A DNA stretch of 64,000 nucleotides from Adineta steineri (Eukaryota > Rotifera > Eurotatoria > Adinetida > Adinetidae). Position 1 is the first letter of the stretch. Every line of letters starts with the position of its first letter. Location of the stretch: contig CAJNOI010000170.1 in the NCBI GenBank assembly GCA_905250115.1, forward strand, positions 124,001 through 188,000, read 5' to 3'. The position numbers and the translations under genes were made by a program. This document shows, piece after piece, positions 46,228-55,858 of this stretch. The notes under the pieces are model-generated. The model worked only from the letters and a program-made list of their open reading frames with translations, had not been told where the DNA came from and made no database searches.

Positions 46228-49200
46228 AATATTCATCTGCGCTTCCTCTACCAATTTCTGAGAGAAAAAAAAAAAATTACTGAAGAACCGTTTGTATTTT
46301 TCGAAATTATGAATCTTCGAAGATCTGATTTCAGCGAATATTTGAAAATGTAGCTGTGAGGCATAAAGAACTTGCTAAACTGAACAATTGATGGAAGTTT
46401 GAAAATAAACTTACTTTTTGTATCTTAATCTATGAGTATCTATAGTAGATATGGGCATGTTGGTTCCGATCCGGTTTCGAAACCAGAACCAAATTTTTTT
46501 CTAGCCCAAACTAAGGTAAGACCAGAGGCGGCTAGTTTCGCTTATATCTAGTTGTGGTATGCCAGCAGGATGTCTCGAACTTATTGACATTATTAGAAAA
46601 TCATAGAGAATTTTCCATCAGCAAATGTATTAGCAAGTGCGAAAGTAATTCCAAAAATATCTTTTGACCTGAACTGGAAGCGTGACCAAAAATGACTGGT
46701 CTCGCTCGTATCGAATTATCATTTTGCTTTTTCAATGATTTTTGATCATACAAGAGATAAAAACTATAAAGGCCAAATTTTCAGGGAAATGACACTGCAA
46801 ATGTTGTTCTCTATTTACTAGTGAATTTTTAAAGCTTTTTTGAGGATTGAAAGTGGAAATTGAGTTCATACACATTTTCTGTATTTTATGCCGACTCTTC
46901 GAAAACTAGTATTAATACTTACTAACGCGATTGAGACTGACATTATTTGGACCAGCTACAAAAACTGAGATTTTTCCTGTAACATTTGGAGAATGCGTTG
47001 TCACAACCAATATGTAAGCCTTGTTCGACTGAAGATAAGTTATGATTTTAAGGCCGAAATTAAGGCAGTCGAAACTAGTCTCTGAGATTAAATTCTCAAA
47101 TGGATTGGACGGATTGAAATTGTCTTTGTAGATATATTCGTATGTTTTGAAAATGGCAGTGCTTGAGAGACTATACAGGCCAGCTGTGGTCACCTTCACT
47201 TGTACAGTTTCATAGTAATAGTTTGACATTCGACAAGTTCGAGCATAAGTTTGACTATTTACAGTCAAGTTTGATGAGTACATAGATTGAACAACTAATG
47301 AAGTGTCTATTCGAGAAAAAAAAATAATCGAAAATTCAGACATATGTATGTGGGGTTCAAATATTTTTGTATGTTGTTCTTTCTTTCACATACATGTACC
47401 TCAAGTGACTATGAAATGAATGAGCTCTAGCTATTATGTTCAGAGTACTTGTATTATCAAAATGAAGGAAAGCTATTATAGTTTTTTTACATTAATCACG
47501 ACCTGAAATATCTAATGCATTCCTCCGATCTTTTCGATGTTAAGATATGCTATAGATGTCAGTATTTAATAGATTTTAATAAATCGATAAAAAATCATTC
47601 CAGTTGCGATTTGCTATTGACGTTCAGCGAAAAATTTCCATGAACACTGTCATCGCTTGTTCTTAAAAGTTAATCTCGGCAAGGTATGTCCAACTCAAGC
47701 TAAACCTTACTGGGTTGTATGAGGTCTAATGGTAATGATAGAAAGGTTATCCAAGCGACTCTGTTATAGTGTCATTCACATATGTATCTTTTTTTTTCTT
47801 TCTTTCTTTTCTTCCTTCATCTTGTATTTTCCAAAGGTTTGATGTGTTCAGGAATTTCTTCTATCGTTGATGTTTTCTTTTTTACAACGTGTGGGGTTTT
47901 CCTCTGACCCGTTTACTATGTATGCTGTGATCGTTTGGAAAATAAGGCAGATGTTTACTTCCGCTCAGTTGGGTCGATTCGTCCGTTAATATTGGTGCAC
48001 TGACTCGATTCTCTTATCAAGTCTCTATTGTAAGAGAGGATCCAAATAACTATTGGTTATCTCGTTGATCTACTATACATCAACACAATTATGACACGTT
48101 ATCAACAGTCAGTCGCGTCCATTCGTGATCAAGTAGCCGAACAACTATATTGAGAATGAATTACAAAGTTGTTTGAACCAACCTTTCTGGAAGAACAATA
48201 TTTTGTGTCAATGTTTCGAAGGACGGTATTTTCGACTTTAATAGTCTAGTTAGACGCATCATCGCTGAAAACAGTCTGTGGTGACAATTAGAATCTTTTT
48301 GGACACATCAATTATAAAGAAGCACACTAATTTTTAGAAGTATTCTACATATACAAACGATATTCCATAACAACCGATGATCAGTTATAAACATATTTCT
48401 CAAATTTTTGTTTGGTACAGAAAGCTGAAATTTTTATCACATATATACGTAATCCAAGTCTTTCATTTCTGAAAGTTTCAGCTCTCTATCTAAAACTAGA
48501 GATGTAATACATCAATTTCGTGCTCGATTTTTGCAAGTTTCATAATAAAACTTATGCAGCAATCAAGTATGAAAATTGATGTATATCAGTCTTGTTGATG
48601 TATTCCACCACTAGTCCTAGCTAGAAAGCCAAAACTTTTAGAAATAAAAGGTTTTGATTAGATGTATATGTGATAAGAATTTCAGATCTTTACGCTAAAC
48701 AAAAATATAAAAAAAATCATTAACAATTAAACGGTAAGGTTTTTATTAAATACCCTTTAAGTGTGTGGAATGTTTTTAAAAACCAATCTCCATCTGCATA
48801 CATTATATGTCTAAAACGATTTTAATTGTTACCTCATATCGTTCTCAGGGATGATTCGTCTAACTAGACTATCAAAACCGAAAACAATTTTTCCACAAAA
48901 GTGGTAGAAACCCGATGAATTCACCTATATCTAAATATGATTACGATTATGAACCTTCAAATCAAAACTTATTTCGGTCAGTTCTGCACTATCGCCTATG
49001 ATATTTTCAATATCGTACGAAGAATAAGCACAATCATCATTTGGTTTTGTTTTTTGGTTGTTGTTGATGAAATTAATTTGTCTCTATTTTGTATGCGTAA
49101 GATTGTTTGATCATTGAATGTTGTTATCTTTCCTTTGACATTGGATCGTATGAAACATTTGCAGTGTGCTACTCGTTGAACACAAAAAGTCAAGAAAAGT

Positions 49201-52200
49201 ATCTGGTTTTTTTTGGGAGCGACTATCGGATTCGGATTAAAAAAATTCATTAAGAGTATTACGATTATAGTTCGAATTTAGACCCTTAACAGTTCCATCA
49301 ATCGGATTGAGGGTCCAAAAAAGTTCAAATCGGCCGGGCCTGGGTCTCAAATGTTTAATCGATCGGATCCGGATTTCGTCTCAAAATAGTTCAAAAGGGC
49401 TGGATCTTAGTTAAGAAATTCTTGAATCCGACAAGCCCTAGCTTCAACTCTTACATGTACCCGATATTAATATTGTTTCGTGACAGTTGAAGAAAGTCTA
49501 TTGTATTTCCGCTAATTGGCGACGGTCTTATTGGCGAAACTTTGACTATCTATAAAACTCCAACCACCAGCAAATTGTTCTTGCAATAGCTATTCTATAT
49601 TTGCCTATGTATTAGTGAAAATTCGAAACTTTTTTTGTAGATCGAGAGTCGAAATTGACTTTACAAACATTTTCTATATTCTACACTCCGGTATTGATTA
49701 TTCATTTAATAGTTCAAATACTTACTAATGCGAATGAGACTAAAGTTGTTTGGACCAGACACAAGAATTTTTAGTGCTGCTGTTGTATTCGGAAAAAGCG
49801 TTGTCATAACTAATGCGTATACAGTGTTGTGCTGAAGATAAGCAGTGAGTTTAGAGTGACCATTATTACAACGTTGGTCATCCTTTTGAAATAAGTTCTG
49901 AGACGGATTGATCGGATCAAAATTGCTCTCGTAGATGTAGCCGAGTATGCCGAAACTGTTATTCCTACTGAAACTATAATAGCCAGTTTCAGACACTTTC
50001 ACTTGTACGGCTTCATACAAAAAGCTGAACCTTCCACAGCTAAGTCCCGAATACATTTGACTATTCTCAGTCAATTCTAATGAGTAAATTGATTGAATGA
50101 CTGATGAAGTATCTATCAAATGAAAAAAATACAATTGAAACTTGCAAATGGAGAGGATTGTGAGCCTATTTTCTTGCGTTCATACCTAACAGGTGGTCCA
50201 AAGTATTTAGTAGGGTTAGTATGAGTAAAAATGAACAGAATCATTCGTGGAATACTACAAACATGTAACACGACCAACTTTCAGAGCACTACTATCCAAA
50301 TTAACTTTTGGTTCTTGATACCAGTAAAACACTGTAGAAGCTTCGAGATACAGTTTACAGTGTAATTATGTGTTTTGTATTAGATGGAACATCAGAAAGA
50401 ATATTTGTACTAATACTTAAGCTGATCAAAAGTTCCAGCCACGACGTTTAAAGGAGGGTGGGTGTGGGTGCGGGTGTGGATGTGGGTGCGGGTGCGGGTG
50501 CGGGTATGGATGTGGGTATGGGTATGGATGTGGGTATGGGTGTGGGTGTGGGTGCGGTGTGGATGTGGGTGCGGGTGTGGGTGTGGGTATGGGTGTGGGT
50601 GGGTGTGTATGTGGGTGTGGGTGTGGGTATGGGTGTGGGTGTGGGTGTGGGTGGGTGTGGGTGTGGGTGTGGGTATGGGTGGGTGTGGGTGTGGGTGTGG
50701 GTGTCAGTGAGAGTATAGCTGCCGTTTTTTTTCCACAGCCAGACCCACACTCTCTGAGCTCTGCCTCATGTCACTGTGTTTTGATTTTGGATGGCTAAAA
50801 TGGTTGTTTGATTTAGTATACACCATTCGAACACTTCTAAGTTTATACTACAGTAAAACCTCTATCGGTGAACATCTTGCGACAGTCAAAACCTCCTTAT
50901 TCTGAAGGCTTTTGAAAATTCCGAAAAATCGATTTTTGCTGGAAATGCACCTCCCTATACTGGACACCTCGGTATAGTGAACGCTTTTTTTCGGTTCCGA
51001 TAATGTTCAATATAGAGGGGTTTTACTGTATATTGATAAGATGGATATCAAATGATTAACAAACTGATCCTACAAGCATTGTTCTTTATGCACTGGTGAA
51101 TTTTGTAAGCCGTTTTTTGTAGATCAAGCGTCGAAATTTGTTCTAGAGATATTTCGAACATTTTGTGCTTTTATACTATTACTCAATAATTAGTTAAGAT
51201 ACTCACTAATGCGCTCGAGACGAAGCCTGTTTGGACCCGATACAAGAATCGATAATACTCCTATCGTATTTGGCAGAAACGTTGTCACAACCAATATGTA
51301 TGTAATGTTGATTTGAAGATAAGTTGTTAATTTAAACTGATTATGCTGGCCACTGTCATCATTCTCTGAGATCATATTTACGAATGAATTGTCCGGATTG
51401 AAATAGTCCTTGTAGACATAGCCAATGTTGCTGCCACTGCTATTGCTGTGAAAATTATAACAGCCAGGCTCAACCACGCTCATTTGTATGGATTCATAGT
51501 AATAGTTTGGCATTCCACAGGGAAAACGCGCATATGTTGGACTATTTGCAGTTAACTCTGATAAGTACACCGATTGAACAACTGATGAAGTCTCTATTCG
51601 ATAAAAAAAACAGTCGAAATTCACAATTTTCAGTAGTGACATGGAAATGATTATAGCACCCGGTGAAAAATAATCATTGAAAATAACGGTATAGAACACG
51701 TTCCAAAAAAAAAGCGTCTCACAAAATTTGGAACCTCTTCCAACATGGAACGGTCAAGAACACATTCCATTGTTTCTGGAACGCTTTTTTTCAAGAAAAA
51801 ACGGGCGTTTATTTTCCTGAAAAGCGTTCCCGATAATTATCATCTACATGCACATTCTCTAGGGTGTGGGTGTGGGTGTGGGTGAATGTGTGCGAGTGTA
51901 TGGGTTTTGGTAGAAGTGTGTGTTTAACACCCACACCCACACCCACACCCACACCCACACCCACATCCACACCCACACCCACACCCACACCCACACTCAC
52001 ACCCACACCCGCTACTGCCGCCGATCAAATGATCCGCTTATACCTCTAGGTATGGTCATCTGAAAAATAGTTAGCCAAATAAAGAAAGTGGGATAAAAGT
52101 CTTATTCTTCGCGGAAAACCAACAATTGACATTATTTTTTTCAATTTAGATACATAATTCAGGTCACTTACCAGAAGGATTTGTCGTAAGAATAAATTTT

Positions 52201-53432
52201 TGAATTCGGCGATTGACCGTATCAACGACAAAAATGTTCCCGTAATTGTCAAAAGCGGCGGCACCTGGGAAGAACAATTGATAAGATGATGAACCAGGAG
52301 TACGTGAACATCCGACTATACAGTAAAATTCATTGGATCTTGACCCGACAATGCGATCATTCCCGCTGTCTACAATAAATAAGTGGTCATCAGCATCCAG
52401 AAAGACGGCTACTGGACAACTTAGTTCGATATTTAATGTTTCGACATTTCCCGCTACCGTTATACCGTTTAGCTCTTCAAACTTGAAAAGTTGAACTCTG
52501 TGGTTGATACAATCTGCTACGTATAAATCAAAGTTTATGTTGACGAAGATTCCGTGAGGTTGATCAAGCATATTAGGTGCCAATCCACGGGTGCCATTGC
52601 CTGCGACCACAGTAAGCGAATCCACACTAACATTGAGTGATCGCTTGACAACTCGATGTGCATGGATCAAAGAGCAGTAAAGATTATTAGCGATATCAAC
52701 AAACAGTCCAACGCAAGAGCCACTCATATTCATCACTAGAGGTAAGAATTTGTTGTTATTGTTATAAATAATAATTATTTTGCTATTGATGTTGGATAAC
52801 AATAACTTTTTTTCTGAAAAAAGTTCTGTCTCACCTCCCTATATATCTTAAGTGCACCCGTTGTATAAGCTTATGCTTTAAAATGAGTTTTCAACTTCTA
52901 TATTGCTGAGTCATATGATATAATCAAGCTAGAGAGCGAGTTGAGTTTTCAGAAAAAAAAGTTATTGCTATCCGATAACAATAATAAATAAAATTATTAT
53001 TACCAGTAACGATAACAAAATAAGTTATTGTTATCCAGTAACAATAACTTTTTTTCTATTATTATTGTTATTAATAACAACAAAATAACAATAACTTCTT
53101 ACCCATATTCATCACGACGGTGCTTTTCTTTGTATTCAATGCAAATTTCGCCACTGTACCATTATTACCAGTGCTAACGTAAATGTCACCATCAATCGTG
53201 ACGAAAAGGCTTTGAGGTTGGAGCAAAGTATCCGAGATAGTCGTCGTCACATTGATACTACCTTCTCGCCACTCCTGAACATGTTCGTGGAAAAAGTCAG
53301 CTATATAGACAGTATTGTTTTGGTTGACGAAAACGCTCAATGGATGGCGGACTACTGCCCTATTTCCAAATGTGATTCCGTTAGGATTCCATTGTGCACA
53401 TTGCGGTATCTTTGGTTGATTGTAAGACAATT
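46228..53432 (-). CDS. NHL-propeller protein with three tandem rotifer-type domain exons (both ends uncertain)
   Basis: Exons read: 53432-53103, 52735-52172 (together an NHL propeller of about six blades), then 51593-51207, 50112-49726, 47306-46923. The last three are diverged copies of one 128-129-residue domain (SVVQSVYLSELTANSPTYAR start, YYYE strand, GPN end). All borders are phase 1 and each domain exon is a multiple of three, so copies can be added without frame damage. The paralogue at 31062 begins with signal-peptide exons; none was found here beyond 53432. A possible last exon follows TTTTTCTCTCAG at about 46262 and stops within 11 codons. Probably extracellular. Intron 1 is a candidate introner; other introns host two TGTGGG elements, a pogo-like MITE and a large palindrome. 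It may be a pseudogene if the 5' exon is lost. Confidence 0.75.
48222..48886. repeat. Long imperfect palindrome (fold-back) in an intron
   Basis: Left arm about 48222-48545, right arm about 48560-48886, inverted copies with mismatches. Shared blocks: TAGTCTAGTTAGACG against CGTCTAACTAGACTA, ATCACATATATACGTAATC against GATTAGATGTATATGTGAT, and TTCATAATAAAACTTATGCA near the centre. No ORF and no clear target duplication. A transcript would fold into a hairpin of roughly 0.3 kb stem. Confidence 0.75.
50453..50757. repeat. Expanded TGTGGG array with degenerate units
   Basis: About 250 nt of GTGGGT units, many mutated to GCGGGT, GTATGG or GGATGT, then a short inverted CAGACCCACACTCTCTGAG. It sits in an intron of the NHL multi-domain gene. 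The drift of units suggests an old array. Confidence 0.85.
50849..51030. mobile_element. Pogo/Tigger-like MITE
   Basis: 178 bp with ends CAGTAAAACCTCTAT and ATAGAGGGGTTTTACTG, flanked by TA on both sides (50849-50850, 51029-51030). The interior is non-coding. The CAGTA.AACC ends and TA target are typical of pogo-group Tc1/mariner elements. Confidence 0.85.
51861..52012. repeat. TGTGGG fold-back element in an intron
   Basis: CTAGGGTGTGGGTGTGGGTG, then about 40 nt spacer, then about 85 nt of CCCACA repeats. In the intron between the NHL exon and the first domain exon. Confidence 0.85.
52725..53115 (-). mobile_element. Candidate introner: transposon-like insertion that forms intron 1 of the NHL gene
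   Basis: The 367-bp insert 52737-53103 is bounded by a 12-bp direct repeat CATATTCATCAC (52725-52736, 53104-53115). Its ends are inverted (GGTAAGAATTTGTTGTTATT on the left, and GGTAAGAAGTTATTGTTATT read from the right), with further inverted GTTATTGTTATC blocks inside. In the gene's direction it starts GTAAGA and ends TTCTTACCTCTAG, the last G coming from the target duplication. Splicing 53102-52736 leaves the frame open and adds only the four residues coded by the duplicated 12 bp. The paralogue at 31062-33353 has no intron at this point and the same spacing without those four residues. Confidence 0.85.
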
Positions 53433-53537
53433 CTATAAGATTACGGTTGTATACAATGATATTTATACTATTTGAGGTGGATAAGTTTAATGTTCATGTT
53501 TCTATCAACTAAATCAACAGATTTAGTCGGTATCTTG

Positions 53538-53892
53538 GGTGGGGTGTGGGTGTGGGTGTGGGTGGGTGTGGACGCGTGTGGGTGGGTGTGGACGCGTGTG
53601 GGTGGGTGTGGATAGGTGTGGGTGTGGGTATTATATTTGTTGTAGTCAGGGGTGGCGCAACCGAGGGGTGTGATACCCCCCAATTTTCGAAAATGTCTAT
53701 TTTTTGCTCAACAAAATCCGCAAATCTTCTTAGGTTTTTTACCAAAGATAGTGTTACACCCTCCTAAAAATTCAAAAAATTTTGCTACACCCCCGAAAAT
53801 TCCAAAAAAACTTCATTACCCCCCCCCCCCCCCAATGCTGGCTGAATCGCGCCACCCCTGGTTGAAGTTAACATCCACACCCACATCCTAAC
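53538..53892. repeat. TGTGGG element split by a hAT-like MITE
   Basis: Left arm 53538-53632 of GTGGGTG repeats with GGACGCGTGTG variants. The right arm ACATCCACACCCACATCCTA is at 53873-53892. The intervening sequence is mostly the MITE 53647-53860, so the fold-back is older than the MITE. Confidence 0.75.
53639..53868. mobile_element. hAT-like MITE with 8-bp target duplication
   Basis: 214 bp from CAGGGGTGGCGC (53647) to GCGCCACCCCTG (53860), perfect 12-bp TIRs with the CAGGGGTGG ends typical of hAT elements. It is flanked by GTTGTAGT and GTTGAAGT, a 7/8 match as expected for an 8-bp duplication. The interior has C-rich runs including a 15-base poly-C, and no ORF. Confidence 0.88.
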
Positions 53893-55221
53893 AAAGCACC
53901 ATGTCTAGAGATAGTTGCCCAATCTATCTGCTTTTTTGAATGAACGATTCAAAGATTCATCTAATATGACACACGCATAACTCATATTTGATTACTAGTA
54001 GTTGTAGAAAAATTTCATAGCTTCAAAGCAGTTTGAAAAAGAAATAGATCGTCGCTCTAAAGAGGTTTACTCTCTAACTGAGTTAGATATAAGACCTGAA
54101 ATAGATCAGAATTATTACTTTTAAAGAAATGAGAAAGATCCCTCTGAATTCTTTTCAAGTTCTACAATCTATGATTTAAATCTCTCCTGTTCAACTAAAA
54201 CTCTAAAGAATATTGTCATTAGACGATGGCTGATCATCAATATTTGATAAATAAAAATCTCTACCCGATATTTCATTGTTGCCTGATATTTCATTGTTAA
54301 GAGTGAACAAAAGAACAATAATAAATACGTAGATATTCCACATTATTCAACAAGTTTTGTCCATTGTTAAATCAATTAGCTAATAAAATAACCTTCTTCT
54401 TCTTCATTGTCCTCGATGAAAACAAAATGACACTCTTGTAAATTTTCTCTATAGTTATATATCTCTCTTTTTCTCTCATTCATTTCTTCTAGAATAACAC
54501 AAAGAAAAACAATAGCGTTCTAAGGAAACTTTAGTTATAGAGAAAACAATTAATTGATTTAAGGTTAAAGTAACGATGAGAACTAGTCACCTGATTGTAC
54601 ATTTTCAGATGGATTTCATTCTCTTCGAAAGCTCAAAATAAAATTTAAATTCTAAATAATCACTTTCTGTCTATGATTTTAATGAAGAGAAACGTGATAA
54701 AGAAAAAAGAGAATTGATCAAAACTTACCTTGATCATCGAACGTGTTTTAATTGAAAATAAGATATCAACTATCATTGTCAATAAATGATAGACGTTAAT
54801 GAATAAGTCATGATTAGCTTGATGTCGTTTTTGTTTGACTCTGTTAAATAATCTGTTTTGTCAGGACTCAATTTTAATCACGTTCTTTATTTCTCTATGC
54901 GCAATAAGTATTTTTGCATCAGACATATAAAAAACAGAATTATTCATTGCGATACGATATATTTTTATAGGAGACATCAGAAAGAGATGCTTAAATTCAA
55001 CTCGAAATTCAATATATGCAAAATCAAAACCCTGGAAATGAATCTTATGAATTAATAGAAAAAGTTCTATTCAAACACAATTAAAATGGCGAAACACAGA
55101 TCAATTATCTAATATTCTTTGCAATCCATTCGGTAGCGACGAGTTGTCAAACAGGATGAACATCTCTCACTCAAATTGATTTTAAAAGTGTACGTGTTGA
55201 CGGAGCTGTCGGTGTCTTCTC
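53893..55221. other. Intergenic region
   Basis: AT-rich. No supported gene; a short open stretch near 55010-55078 has coding-like composition and may be an exon relic. The missing 5' exon of the NHL multi-domain gene should lie here if that gene is intact, but I could not find it. Confidence 0.4.
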
Positions 55222-55353
55222 TCCTCACTCACACTCTCAAGATGGGTGTGGATGTGGGTGTGGGTGTGGGTGTGGGTGTGGGTGTGGGTGTGGGTGTGAC
55301 TGAGTATTATCTTCCTCTTATATTCACATTTACACCCACACCCATACGCCGAA
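55222..55353. repeat. TGTGGG fold-back element
   Basis: A short CTCACTCACACTCTCAAGAT, then GGGTGTGGATG and about 55 nt of TGTGGG repeats, then TTCACATTTACACCCACACC. Confidence 0.8.
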
Positions 55354-55379
55354 GTGTTAATTGTCGTTCCTCTTCTGTT

Positions 55380-55565
55380 TAATGTTTTAATTCTCTTTGT
55401 TGTTCTTCATCTAACAACTGAGACAGACGCTGTTTTGTTTCACCATATGAATTTTAATCGTTTCAATACAGCATCATGAGTTTCAGTTGATACTTTATAA
55501 TTATACTCTTTGTATCGACCAATGTAATTATTCGCTACCGTGCGCAATTCTTTAGTCACACCATC
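55380..55565 (-). pseudogene. Frameshifted exon relic
   Basis: On the minus strand a stretch VTKELRTVANNYIGRYKEY through AVLKRLKF is followed, one frame over, by YGETKQRLSQLLDEEQQREL and a stop. Composition is clearly coding. The 5' side meets a TGTGGG element at 55568, so that element may have cut the gene. Family not recognised. Confidence 0.5.
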
Positions 55566-55567
55566 TT

Positions 55568-55622
55568 GAGAGCGTGGGTGTGGCTTCTATATCCATCACC
55601 CACCCACACCCATATTCACTTT
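55568..55622. repeat. TGTGGG fold-back element
   Basis: CTTGAGAGCGTGGGTGTGG on the left, CACCCACCCACACCCATATT on the right, loop about 15 nt. It abuts a coding relic. Confidence 0.7.
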
Positions 55623-55858
55623 ATATAGGTCTTGTATTTTTATCGTAATGATACACAAACTTATTCTTTTTAATCAATGCCTTTCGATTACAATCAAAGT
55701 TCAATGATTGACAGTTAGATTTTAATGCAATATAATCATTCGATATATTTCTATTATGTTAGAGATTTGAACATAATTAATAAATATATATTAATAATTA
55801 AATAAAAACTAGAAATTACTCTTGAGTAAAATATAAAATAAAGTCAATTATTTTTGCA

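Noticed and set aside
46450..46510. tRNA-like or LTR-like GGTTCCGATCCGGTTTCGAAACC block
   Set aside because: No cloverleaf can be formed and no partner repeat is nearby; it is a short palindromic low-complexity run.
44840..47306. Fusion of the NHL multi-domain gene to the receptor downstream on the same strand
   Set aside because: The best acceptor in the receptor's N-terminus is in the wrong phase for the last domain exon, and an in-frame stop lies upstream of the receptor start.
51690..51835. Possible MITE with GTTCC/GGAAC motifs
   Set aside because: The motifs form only short local inverted matches; no consistent termini or target duplication.
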